From NCBI GenBank assembly GCA_002313325.1, contig DCBE01000043.1:1-19570 (forward strand): DNA of 19,570 nucleotides. Direction: 5' to 3'. Positions 8,313 to 15,577 of the stretch are shown here, in pieces. Origin of the DNA: Flavobacteriaceae bacterium UBA1115. Lineage in GTDB: Bacteria; Bacteroidota; Bacteroidia; Flavobacteriales; Flavobacteriaceae. Position 1 is the first letter of the stretch. Each line of letters starts with the position of its first letter. The notes beneath the pieces are model-generated. The model was not told the origin of the DNA. It made no database searches and saw only the letters and a program-made list of their open reading frames with translations. Both the position numbers and the translations under genes were made by a program.

Positions 8313-9111
8313 GCTATTGATAATCATAATGCTATTCCCATTTATTGTTTTAGGACAAGAGGCTCCCCTTGTTAAAAGCGCAGATAATTATATCTATGAT
8401 GGCAATCAAGCATTTGATGCATCGAATAATGTTGAGGCAGAAAAGAATTACCGCAGGGCAGCTGCCACGGGCTTGAAAAAAGACATTGCGCAGTACAACA
8501 TGGGAACCACCCTACAACAAGACAACTATGTAGCAGAGGCCCTATCGTTATATGCCGATGCAGTTGAAATCACCAAAGAGCGCCCAAACAAACACCGAAA
8601 CTTTCACAATATTGGCAATGCGCTGATGCAAATAAAGGAGTATAAAGGGGCTGTTGAGGCTTATAAAAATGCGCTTCGCAACAACCCCAAAGACGACGAA
8701 ACACGCTACAACTATGCCCTAGCTAAAAAAATGCTGGAAGACGACGATCAAAACGGCGATCAGGACAACAATGATAAAAAGGATAACAAGGACAATAAAG
8801 ATCAGGACCAAGACAAAAAGGAAGACAAGGGCAAAGATCAAGAAGGGGATAAGGAGCAAGACCAGAAAGAGGGCTCTGATGATGAGGGGGAAAATGAAAA
8901 GGACAATAAAAAGGATGACCCAAAAGATCAAGACCAGAAGGAGGATAAGGATAAAGACCAACAGCAACCCCAAGGCAATCCTACGCAATTATCACCTCAA
9001 CAGGTTAAGAACCTGCTTGAAGCCATGAGCAACGAGGAGAAAAAAGTTCAAGACAAAGTCAATGCCCAGAAGGTAAAGCCTGCGGGTGTTAAAAGCAAAA
9101 AAGATTGGTAA
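8305..9111 (+). CDS. batC: BatC, TPR protein with long acidic-basic low-complexity tail
   Basis: The 268-residue protein starts with a hydrophobic signal-type segment (1-17), then tetratricopeptide repeats (about 30-140, e.g. NIGNALMQIKEYKGAVEAYKN). Next comes a low-complexity stretch of almost only D, K, N, Q, E and G (about 146-225), and a short conserved-looking end, LLEAMSNEEKKVQDKVNAQK (237-256). This is the usual BatC design. The TPRs are expected to mediate protein contacts within the Bat complex on the extracytoplasmic side. The low-complexity region (roughly 8740-8979) is purine-rich on this strand and gives spurious open frames on the opposite strand. The ATG at 8305 overlaps the batB stop by 8 nt; the TAA shares one base with the batD ATG at 9111. 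Confidence 0.9.
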   Translation: MLRLLIIIMLFPFIVLGQEAPLVKSADNYIYDGNQAFDASNNVEAEKNYRRAAATGLKKDIAQYNMGTTLQQDNYVAEALSLYADAVEITKERPNKHRNFHNIGNALMQIKEYKGAVEAYKNALRNNPKDDETRYNYALAKKMLEDDDQNGDQDNNDKKDNKDNKDQDQDKKEDKGKDQEGDKEQDQKEGSDDEGENEKDNKKDDPKDQDQKEDKDKDQQQPQGNPTQLSPQQVKNLLEAMSNEEKKVQDKVNAQKVKPAGVKSKKDW

Positions 9112-10862
9112 TGAGACAGCTGCTTATTTGTTGTTTTCTGACGCTGGCGCTATCACCTGTTGCTTATGCGCAGGTTGATTTTACTGCTCAAATAAGCAAG
9201 CGTCAACTGGGCATCAACGAACGGCTGCGTCTCGAGTTTAGCATGAATAAAGACGGCGATAATTTCGTTCCTCCATCTTTTGATGGATTTAGAGTGGTAG
9301 CGGGGCCAAGTCAATCGGTAAGTAATGTGTATGTTAATGGAAAGCGATCGTTTTCAAAAAGCTATACCTATCTGTTAACTCCCTTAAAAAAAGGAAAGAA
9401 TGTCATTGGGCAAGCATCTATAGAAATCGATGGGGAAGTTTATAAAACGACTCCAGTTCCTGTAGAAATAACAGCTGCTGTTGAAATACCCAAAAATCCA
9501 AACGACCCAAATTACATAGCGTCTGAAAGCCTTCATTTGGTAGCAACCTTGTCCAAAAGCAAGGTTTATATAAACGAACCCATAACGGTGGTGTACAAAC
9601 TTTATTTTGACAGTAAAGTGCGGCCATCCGATGTCAACCCAATTGACATGCCTGAATACAACGACTTTTGGTCGCAAGGCATACCTTCTAGACGAACTAT
9701 TGAAAGGGAAATGTTTAAGGGCAAGCAGTATAATTATGTGGCATGGCAGCAGACGGTTCTTTATCCACAACGCGCAGGCAAACTACCCATAGCCCCCCTT
9801 TCATTAGATGTCCAGTTAGACGTACCGACCAACCGCAGAGACTTTTTTGGAAATCAGGTTTATACTCAAGTTTCACGAACCATAACAGCTGGCAAGCGTA
9901 CCCTAACGGTATTGCCATTTCCCGACAAGGGCAAGCCGACCAATTTTAACGGCGCCGTGGGTAACTTTAGCTTTGACGTAAAGACGTCCAAAAATGCACT
10001 TAATGCTTCTGAATCGCTACAAGCAACAGTGGAGGTAAAGGGTAAAGGAAACCTCAAGCTTTTTTCACTGCCAGAAATGGCAACGCCAAGTGCACTTGAA
10101 CGATACGACCCCGAATACAGCGAACAAGTAAATACAACGCTTTCGGGCATGCGAGGCTCAATAAAAAACACCTATACATTGGTACCGCAATATCAAGGGA
10201 AATACCCTATTCCTCCCATTGCATTTAGCTATTTTGAACCCAAGGCAAAAAAATACAAAACACTTGAATCAGCGGAGTTGGTTATAGACGTTCTTGAGGG
10301 TCCAAAGGCAGCGACGCCCATAGTCAATGCACCAAACGCGGCCAAAGTAGCTGTTCCAAATGTTATAGGCTCTTTTCAATTTATTGCGCAGCAAACGTCT
10401 TTTATACCTATAAAGCAATTGCCCTTTTTTGGCAGCACATTGTTTTTTGCTCTGTTGGCTTTTCCCGTAATACTCCTCTTGTTGTATTTTATAATACGCA
10501 GTCAAACACCCGATGCCGCGGCAATTGCAAGACAGCAAAAGGTACGCTTGGTTAAAAAGTTTTTGGGCAAGGCCAAGAAAAATATGTCTGATGCATCCGC
10601 CTTTTATGTTTCGCTTGAAGCTGCACTCCATAATTATCTAAAGGCTAGGTTACAGATTAAAACATCCGATTTTAGTAAAGAAAAAATGCAAACGTTGCTT
10701 TCCGATAAAGGCGTTGAAAGAGATACCATAGGCTTGTTTATTCAAGTTTTGACCAACTGTGAGCTTGCCCGTTATGCGCCCACTTCTCGCAGCAGCATGG
10801 AGCAAGACTACGAAACGGCTGTAGCTGCCATAACCCAAATGGACAAACAATTTAAGTCATGA
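9111..10862 (+). CDS. batD: BatD, oxygen-tolerance family envelope protein
   Basis: BatD proteins carry a large extracytoplasmic beta-rich region anchored in the inner membrane. The 583-residue protein has a signal peptide (1-20, cleavage likely at AYA-Q), extended beta domains (about 21-430), one strong membrane helix (about 440-462) and a cytoplasmic helical tail (about 463-583). The start is set at the ATG 9111. A TTG at 9105 is also in frame but would prepend only two residues, and the ATG forms the TAATG junction with batC. The gene is co-directional and overlaps batE by 4 nt. The family is linked to aerotolerance in Bacteroides by the bat name; the mechanism is unsettled. It differs from the BatD-like gene at 4700, which has two spans and a different C-terminus. 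Confidence 0.9.
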   Translation: MRQLLICCFLTLALSPVAYAQVDFTAQISKRQLGINERLRLEFSMNKDGDNFVPPSFDGFRVVAGPSQSVSNVYVNGKRSFSKSYTYLLTPLKKGKNVIGQASIEIDGEVYKTTPVPVEITAAVEIPKNPNDPNYIASESLHLVATLSKSKVYINEPITVVYKLYFDSKVRPSDVNPIDMPEYNDFWSQGIPSRRTIEREMFKGKQYNYVAWQQTVLYPQRAGKLPIAPLSLDVQLDVPTNRRDFFGNQVYTQVSRTITAGKRTLTVLPFPDKGKPTNFNGAVGNFSFDVKTSKNALNASESLQATVEVKGKGNLKLFSLPEMATPSALERYDPEYSEQVNTTLSGMRGSIKNTYTLVPQYQGKYPIPPIAFSYFEPKAKKYKTLESAELVIDVLEGPKAATPIVNAPNAAKVAVPNVIGSFQFIAQQTSFIPIKQLPFFGSTLFFALLAFPVILLLLYFIIRSQTPDAAAIARQQKVRLVKKFLGKAKKNMSDASAFYVSLEAALHNYLKARLQIKTSDFSKEKMQTLLSDKGVERDTIGLFIQVLTNCELARYAPTSRSSMEQDYETAVAAITQMDKQFKS

Positions 10863-11623
10863 AAATCATCTTATCTTTTGCGCTTTTTTCTTGCTTGACT
10901 TGTTTTGGGCAAGACCCAGAAGATCTTTTTAGATCGGGTAATATTGCCTATAACAAAGGGGCTTATGACCGTGCCATTGTCTATTACGATTCCGTCACTT
11001 CTTTGGGTGTTCATTCACCAGAATTGTACTTTAACCGCGGTAATGCTTACTACAAAAAGAACGCAATAGCTTCCAGCATATTGAACTATGAAAAAGCCCT
11101 GTTGTTGGACGCAGACAACGAGCAATTGATCAACAACTTGGCCTATGCACAAAACATGACGTTAGACAGGTTTACGTCGCTGCCAGAGAGTGAGTTAAAA
11201 AAAGCAACTGCCGACCTAGTGTTCCTTAAGTCTGTTCGCGGTTGGAGCATGGTGCTTATTGCTGTTTTTTGGTTGGCAGTATTTTCATTCTTTTTGTTTA
11301 AGCGCTCTAACAGCAGCATGCTAAAAAGGCTGTTTTTCACAGGATTTGTTATTTCCCTGCTACTTTCCATTTTGACTGTAGTGATTATACTGCAGCAACA
11401 AAACACCCTGCACAACACTAACCCTGCTATTGTTTTTGTGCAATCGGAGTCTTTTCGCGCAGAACCCAACATGCGCTCAGAAGTATTGCTCACCATTCAC
11501 GAAGGGGCTAAGGTTTTTATTTTAGAAGATGTAGAGGATTGGATTAAAATCAAACTTCAAAACGGCTCCATAGGCTGGATTCCGAGAAGCAGTGTTCAGC
11601 CCATCAGTTTTGCTAAAGAATAG
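10859..11623 (+). CDS. batE: BatE, TPR and SH3-type protein
   Basis: The 254-residue protein has a signal peptide (1-17, ending CFG-Q), two or three TPR units (about 20-100, including LYFNRGNAYYKKNAIASSIL), two membrane helices (about 129-147 and 158-178) and a C-terminal bacterial SH3-type domain (about 190-248, ending GSIGWIPRSSV). This is the BatE arrangement. The SH3 domain should lie outside the cytoplasmic membrane and could bind peptidoglycan or a partner; this is inference from the fold. It closes the Bat operon. Its TAG stop overlaps the stop end of the convergent CvpA-family gene by 11 nt, so there is no intergenic space for a terminator. Confidence 0.9.
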   Translation: MKIILSFALFSCLTCFGQDPEDLFRSGNIAYNKGAYDRAIVYYDSVTSLGVHSPELYFNRGNAYYKKNAIASSILNYEKALLLDADNEQLINNLAYAQNMTLDRFTSLPESELKKATADLVFLKSVRGWSMVLIAVFWLAVFSFFLFKRSNSSMLKRLFFTGFVISLLLSILTVVIILQQQNTLHNTNPAIVFVQSESFRAEPNMRSEVLLTIHEGAKVFILEDVEDWIKIKLQNGSIGWIPRSSVQPISFAKE

Positions 11624-12128
11624 GCGGGATGTTGTCTGTTGGGATTTTTTCCGTATTGATTTTTTCAAACAAATAAGCACCTAATTCTTCCAAGGGCAGG
11701 AAGACCAAAGAGTTGTCCTTTAGGGTTTCGGGCAAATAACTAAAAAAGACATCTATTTGCCCTAGAATCCAAACGAGCACCCCACAAATGATAAGCCATT
11801 TGCATGCACCAAAAAGGGCACCTAGCAATCGGTTAAAAAAACCGAGAAGCACCACTTTTGCTAACTTCGTCAGTAGCTTTCCTATCCAAGCCACACCAAT
11901 TATAATACCAATAAAAGTCAGCGCAAAGGCCAACAACGGCAAGTAATCCCACTCAATATAATAGGCCAGTATCGATGCAGTAAAATTAGAAAAGTGCAAG
12001 GCACCGAACACACCTAAGACAAGTGCCAACAGAGAGGAAACTTCTACAAAGAAACCCCTAAAGGCGCCTCGGACAAGACCATACACAAGCAAACAAACAA
12101 CAGCAAGGTCTATGTAGTTAAGTGGCAT
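11613..12128 (-). CDS. CvpA family membrane protein
   Basis: The 171-residue protein begins NYIDLAVVCLLVYGLVRGAF, the typical start of the CvpA (colicin V production) family. It has four hydrophobic helices (about 4-20, 27-45, 64-83, 101-123) and ends with a polar tail. Family members are inner-membrane proteins tied to envelope homeostasis in other bacteria; the molecular activity is unknown, and the colicin link is not implied here. The ATG at 12126-12128 is preceded by a TACATTTG -7 element only 4 nt away, predicting a nearly leaderless mRNA. The gene is convergent with batE (11-nt overlap of the ends) and divergent from pheS (68 nt between starts). Confidence 0.88.
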   Translation of the reverse strand: MPLNYIDLAVVCLLVYGLVRGAFRGFFVEVSSLLALVLGVFGALHFSNFTASILAYYIEWDYLPLLAFALTFIGIIIGVAWIGKLLTKLAKVVLLGFFNRLLGALFGACKWLIICGVLVWILGQIDVFFSYLPETLKDNSLVFLPLEELGAYLFEKINTEKIPTDNIPPIL

Positions 12129-12132
12129 AACA

Positions 12133-12140
12133 CAAATGTA
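12133..12140 (-). promoter_or_regulatory. Putative -7 element for the CvpA-family gene
   Basis: TACATTTG on the minus strand matches TAnnTTTG. Its last base is followed by only 4 nt before the ATG at 12128, so transcription would start at or within a base or two of the start codon. No TTG -33 box was seen at the usual spacing. Confidence 0.55.
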
Positions 12141-12159
12141 CGCATAGATTTCTTCGGTT

Positions 12160-12191
12160 TTGCGGTACTAAGCGCTTAATGTGTATTTTTG
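12160..12191 (+). promoter_or_regulatory. Putative promoter of pheS (TTG -33 and TATTTTTG -7)
   Basis: TTG at 12160-12162 and TATTTTTG at 12184-12191 are separated by 21 nt, inside the 17-23 nt range known for Flavobacterium promoters. The predicted start is near 12195, two bases before the ATG at 12197, so the pheS transcript would be essentially leaderless. This also rules out the in-frame ATG at 12179 as the start, because it lies upstream of the -7 element. Confidence 0.6.
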
Positions 12192-12196
12192 TGCAC

Positions 12197-13213
12197 ATGA
12201 TAGATAACATCAAGGCGCATTTAAAAGACGTGGCTGCTTTTACTCCCAATACTGCATCCGAGGTTGAACAATTCCGTATTGACTATTTGGGCAAAAAAGG
12301 ACACATCACCAAACTATTTGCTGACTTCCGCAATGTTCCAAATGAAGAAAAGAAGGAGTACGGGCAATTGTTAAACCAACTTAAGGCTGAAGCCTTCGCT
12401 AAAGTTAAGGCCTCACAAACTGAATTAAGCGGTTCGCAATCGAAAAGTACCATGGACGATATCAGCCGCCCAGGTCAGCCGATTCCGCTTGGGGCACGTC
12501 ACCCCATCAGTATTGTAAGAGAACGTGTCATTGACGTTTTTAGTCGTATTGGATATGGTCTTTCATCAGGTCCGGAAGTGGAAGATGACTGGCACAATTT
12601 TACTGCTTTAAACTTGCCGGAGCACCACCCAGCTCGCGACATGCAAGACACCTTTTTTGTGCAAACAGACCCCGATGTCTTGTTACGTACACACACATCA
12701 TCAGTTCAAGTGCGACATATGGAGTCTAACCAGCCACCAATCCGGATTTTATCTCCAGGGCGGGTGTTTAGAAACGAAGCCATTTCTGCACGCTCACACT
12801 GCGTGTTTCACCAGATAGAGGGACTTTATATCGATAAAAATGTTTCCTTTGCGGATCTTAAACAAACATTGATGTATTTCACCAAAGCTATTTTTGGAAC
12901 TGCAGAAATACGATTGAGACCTTCCTACTTTCCCTTTACAGAGCCCAGTGCAGAAGTCGATATTTACTGGGGTATAGAAAACAAAGCGGATTATCGCATT
13001 ACTAAAGGGACTGGATGGCTTGAAATTATGGGATGTGGAATGGTAGATACTAATGTTTTGACCAATTGTGGTATCGATGCGGAGGAATATTCTGGCTTTG
13101 CCTTTGGGATGGGATTGGAGCGTATGGCGATGCTTTTACACCAAATTGAAGACATCAGAGTGTTCTATGACAATGATGTGCGCTTCCTAAAGCAATTCAC
13201 CCCTTTAAGCTAG
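12197..13213 (+). CDS. pheS: Phenylalanine-tRNA ligase alpha subunit
   Basis: PheS is the catalytic subunit of the alpha2-beta2 phenylalanyl-tRNA synthetase in the cytoplasm. The 338-residue protein has the N-terminal tRNA-binding coiled coil (about 1-85), then the class II aminoacyl-tRNA synthetase core. GARHPISIVRE is the motif 1 region, GRVFRNEAISARSHCVFHQIEG is motif 2, seen from GRVFRNEA to HQIEG, and GFAFGMGLERMAML is motif 3. The ATG at 12197 is chosen over the in-frame ATG 18 nt upstream for length, for fit to the family N-terminus and for the promoter position. pheT is not in this window, so the subunit genes are separated. The TAG stop lies in CTAG (13210-13213), which also encodes the gpsA stop on the other strand. 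Confidence 0.96.
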   Translation: MIDNIKAHLKDVAAFTPNTASEVEQFRIDYLGKKGHITKLFADFRNVPNEEKKEYGQLLNQLKAEAFAKVKASQTELSGSQSKSTMDDISRPGQPIPLGARHPISIVRERVIDVFSRIGYGLSSGPEVEDDWHNFTALNLPEHHPARDMQDTFFVQTDPDVLLRTHTSSVQVRHMESNQPPIRILSPGRVFRNEAISARSHCVFHQIEGLYIDKNVSFADLKQTLMYFTKAIFGTAEIRLRPSYFPFTEPSAEVDIYWGIENKADYRITKGTGWLEIMGCGMVDTNVLTNCGIDAEEYSGFAFGMGLERMAMLLHQIEDIRVFYDNDVRFLKQFTPLS

Positions 13214-14205
13214 TCAAGCACCTTACTCAATGCTTTCATTTTTTTCTTGGCACTTCCTTTTTCATAAAGGACCTGATAAACAAATTGTAGAATTGGGTAA
13301 TCTCCATTAAAACAAGTGCCCAGCTCATAGGTTGTTTTGGCTCCGTAATAGCCTTCTGCAATCATGGTCATTTCCATAAGTGCGGCCTTTACGGTATAGC
13401 CTTTACCTATCATGTTTCCCAGCATGCGATTTCGACTAAAAACAGAATAGGCAGTAACGAGCAAATCGCCTAAGTAAGCTGAATTGTTGATGTTTCTTTT
13501 TTTTTGGTCTACCTTTTTTACAAAGCGCTTCATTTCACGCATAGCACTGCTAATTAATACACTAATAAAGTTATCGCCATAGCCAAGGCCGTGTGCTATA
13601 CCTACGGCAATGGCATATACGTTTTTGAGTGTGGCGGCATATTCGGCCCCAATAACATCGTCAGATAAAGAAACTTTAATATAGTTGCACGCCAGCTTTT
13701 CTTTCATTTGCTCGGCCAAAGTCATATTGCTGCTTGCGATGGTTAGGTAAGATAGACGCTCTAAGGCTACTTCCTCTGCATGACACGGTCCAGCAATCAC
13801 CCCAAAATGCGCTTCACCAACATCAAATTTATCCGCTAAATAAGCCCCAACCAGTACCTTTTTCTCAGGAACAATTCCTTTAACTGCCGAAAAAAAAACT
13901 TTGTTTTCAAGCGAGACGGTCAAAGGTTCTAACACATTATCTAAATAAAAAGAAGGCGTTGCAATGATTAACACATCGTATAGTTGTGTGATGTTATTTA
14001 TGTCGGTATGTAAATCCAACATTGACATATCGAACGCTACGTTGCTCAAATAATTTGGGTTGTGCCCTTCATGCAGTAAGTGATCGTATATGACTTCGTT
14101 GCGGACATACCAACCAACGGTTGCGTTGTTTTCACAGAGAATTTTGACAAGTGCAGTTGCCCAACTACCCCCTCCGATTACAGCAACTTTTGAAAAATCT
14201 GGCAT
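13210..14205 (-). CDS. gpsA: Glycerol-3-phosphate dehydrogenase [NAD(P)+]
   Basis: GpsA reduces dihydroxyacetone phosphate to sn-glycerol-3-phosphate, the backbone precursor of phospholipids, in the cytoplasm. The 331 residues match family length. The Rossmann motif is GGGSWA (11-16). SAVKG (106-110) and AGPCHAEE (138-145) follow, the latter a variant of the usual AGPSFAxE. The catalytic lysine lies in ATLKNVYAIAVG (K194), and GDLLVTAYSVFSRNR (246-260) binds substrate. Serine-to-cysteine and Phe-to-His in the AGPSF motif fit what I recall of Bacteroidota sequences. Its stop overlaps that of pheS by 4 nt. No clean -7 element was found upstream of the ATG at 14205. Confidence 0.95.
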   Translation of the reverse strand: MPDFSKVAVIGGGSWATALVKILCENNATVGWYVRNEVIYDHLLHEGHNPNYLSNVAFDMSMLDLHTDINNITQLYDVLIIATPSFYLDNVLEPLTVSLENKVFFSAVKGIVPEKKVLVGAYLADKFDVGEAHFGVIAGPCHAEEVALERLSYLTIASSNMTLAEQMKEKLACNYIKVSLSDDVIGAEYAATLKNVYAIAVGIAHGLGYGDNFISVLISSAMREMKRFVKKVDQKKRNINNSAYLGDLLVTAYSVFSRNRMLGNMIGKGYTVKAALMEMTMIAEGYYGAKTTYELGTCFNGDYPILQFVYQVLYEKGSAKKKMKALSKVLD

Positions 14206-14379
14206 TAATTAAGCGTTTATGTTTCTAAAATACTTTAACAAATAATTCACAACTACGAGGAATAACTTGATTTATCTTGCAAGTGTAAACGTGAAGCAAG
14301 ATAATATTGCTTAATTAGTTTTTCATAGTTTAATATGGTTGGTTATTAGAAAGCATCTCTCCAGGGTGCTTTCTTTTTT
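14206..14379 (+). ncRNA. Candidate small RNA or antisense transcript end
   Basis: This spacer contains no supported protein gene but ends in a strong plus-strand terminator. Inside it, TTATCTTGC (14272-14280) and GCAAGATAA (14296-14304) form a perfect 9-bp stem with a 15-nt loop. TAATTAAGC (14206-14214) and GCTTAATTA (14309-14317) form an outer inverted repeat, although TTAATTAA is itself palindromic and may be chance. The promoter is not clear: TATGTTTC (14218-14225) misses the -7 consensus by one base and lacks a well-spaced TTG. The terminator may instead end a long pheS transcript. Confidence 0.25.
14348..14379 (+). terminator. Rho-independent terminator with no plus-strand gene next to it
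   Basis: AGAAAGCATC (14348-14357) pairs with GGTGCTTTCT (14365-14374): 10 bp with one T-G wobble and a 7-nt loop, followed directly by TTTTT. On the minus strand the hairpin is followed by AATAACC rather than a U-tract, so it works only in the plus direction. The nearest plus-strand gene upstream is pheS, more than 1.1 kb away. Confidence 0.8.
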
Positions 14380-14809
14380 ATGACCAGTTTAGCCAAGGAA
14401 TCCTACTTAATAACAATAGCAGTCCAATGCCGTAGAAAACGGCAATTCTAAAATATTTTTTTCTGTCTACAACCGCCTTTTTGTGTAATGACCACCCCAT
14501 GGTTATAGGCACAATGGCCAAGATATTTGTAGTGGGGTGTTCTACCAAATAGAGGCGTAAGGTGCTGTCTTTAAACACTGCCCCTATACCATTTTCCCAA
14601 GCGAAAAAATAAGGTGAGACAAAATAAGTAGCAATCCATATTAGCAGTTGAATATGAGAAAAAATAAGCGCGAAAAGCGAAAGGCGCAAGTCTTTGCTGC
14701 CAAAGCTACGTTTGCCAATCAAGCCCCAAAAAGCGTTTAAAGTAGCTAGGACCAAGAAGATTAGGGCCACATAGGCCAGCTTGGAGTCTAACGAAATAAT
14801 GATATCCAT
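14378..14809 (-). CDS. Small four-helix membrane protein (family often labelled cytochrome B)
   Basis: The 143-residue protein has four hydrophobic segments (about 11-31, 43-63, 93-108, 119-139). It resembles a family common in Flavobacteriia that databases often label cytochrome B, without proof of haem binding. The pattern SHIQLLI (H52) and LVEHPTTNI (H91) fits that family. In the relatives I remember, an additional histidine stands near the N-terminus (an HSGLRY-like motif), which here reads DSKLAY. A TATTTTTG -7 element (14826-14833, minus) lies 16 nt before the ATG at 14809. The TAA stop sits in the T-run of the plus-strand terminator. The function is unknown. Confidence 0.7.
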   Translation of the reverse strand: MDIIISLDSKLAYVALIFLVLATLNAFWGLIGKRSFGSKDLRLSLFALIFSHIQLLIWIATYFVSPYFFAWENGIGAVFKDSTLRLYLVEHPTTNILAIVPITMGWSLHKKAVVDRKKYFRIAVFYGIGLLLLLSRIPWLNWS

Positions 14810-14825
14810 AATGTTAGTGTTGGCA

Positions 14826-14833
14826 CAAAAATA
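14826..14833 (-). promoter_or_regulatory. Putative -7 element for the small membrane protein gene
   Basis: TATTTTTG on the minus strand matches TAnnTTTG. The predicted start near 14822 gives a leader of about 13 nt before the ATG at 14809. It separates this gene from the exonuclease pseudogene upstream. A TTG -33 box at normal spacing was not seen. Confidence 0.5.
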
Positions 14834-14857
14834 CTGAATTCAAAGCGGTTGACACAT

Positions 14858-15577
14858 TTATGAAACAGAAATGATTTCATCTTCACGTAAAGGCGGTTTT
14901 AGCGTCAGTTCAATATACACTTGCGTTAACGTAATTACGTCCTTTTCGCAATTGCGGATAATACGCCCTAAATCCTTTTCTTCATAATATACACGTGCCA
15001 CATCAGATCCGTCCATATCGTCTTTTGGGGAAGGGATTCCAAAAAATTGCGCCAATAATTTTAAAGATGTATAATGCTTAAAGTTGCCAAATTTTCACAA
15101 TTCTAGGGTGTCAAGATGGGGCACTTCTCAAGGCTTTTTTCCCATCAATTGTAATGTTTAAGGGAGTTCCAACTAATGCTTTAGCATACGCCTAGCAATA
15201 AAGAGAAAATCAAATTCTTTTTTATTGTGGGCACATAACTTGTGTTGGGCAGCCGAAAAATGGCTATCAAGCAAATCTTTAAACTAGACAAGCAATTCAT
15301 TCTCTTCACTAAAAAAACTACACACTCTTAATCGGCGACCGTTTGTTGTGGTAGTCAAATAGCCAACCGAAATACAAATGATTTTTCTAAACTCAGCCCA
15401 AATGCCCGCAAGGTCGTAATAGTATCCAGCACTTAAGTCGTCTACTTTTCGCTTACAGGCGGTATTGGCAGCAAACAAATCTTGTGCTTGCTCACTAACC
15501 AGACTAAAACCGGTTGCTTCAGGAACGGTTTCAATATCTAGAAACAGTATGTTCTCAGGGGCTTGTGGCAGTTTCAT
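14858..15577 (-). pseudogene. 3'-5' exonuclease (PolB-type exo2 family), five in-frame stops
   Basis: Read straight through on the minus strand, this 240-codon frame matches a predicted 3'-5' exonuclease related to the PolB exonuclease domain (DNA_pol_B_exo2) from end to end, with no frameshift. The exo I motif FLDIETVP (about 11-18) and exo II region LCAHNKKEFDF are legible. GKKP-EVPHLDTLEL-KFG, GIPSPKDDMDGSDVARVYYE and CEKDVITL follow. Five stops interrupt it: TAG at codon 98 (15284-15286), TAG at 135 (15173-15175), TAA at 140 (15158-15160), TGA at 150 (15128-15130) and TGA at 161 (15095-15097). The last two replace the tryptophans of KPWEVPHL and LELWKFG. The exo III tyrosine (YCEKD) is N here. 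All three stop types occur, so recoding is not an explanation. Its start overlaps the serine hydrolase end by 23 nt. Confidence 0.9.

Noticed and set aside
8719..8988. Hydrophobic open frame on the minus strand opposite batC
   Set aside because: It is the complement of the purine-rich D/K/N/Q low-complexity region; its I/L/V/F-rich product is an artefact of base composition.
9105..9110. TTG start for batD
   Set aside because: The ATG at 9111 gives a normal signal peptide and the TAATG junction seen elsewhere in the window; TTG would add only two residues.
12179..12196. Upstream ATG as start of pheS, adding six residues
   Set aside because: It lies before the TATTTTTG -7 element, and the ATG at 12197 fits the family N-terminus.
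14219..14245. Eight-codon open frame (MFLKYFNK) that could be a leader peptide
   Set aside because: There is no plus-strand gene downstream to regulate, and frames this short are expected by chance in AT-rich spacer.
14858..15055. Independent small protein gene of 65 residues starting at a TTG
   Set aside because: It is the C-terminal end of the exonuclease frame, in the same phase as 15284-15577; the pieces are separated only by stop codons.
15095..15286. Stop-codon recoding (for example TGA as Trp) instead of a pseudogene
   Set aside because: TAG, TAA and TGA all occur in frame, and all other genes in the window use these codons as normal stops.
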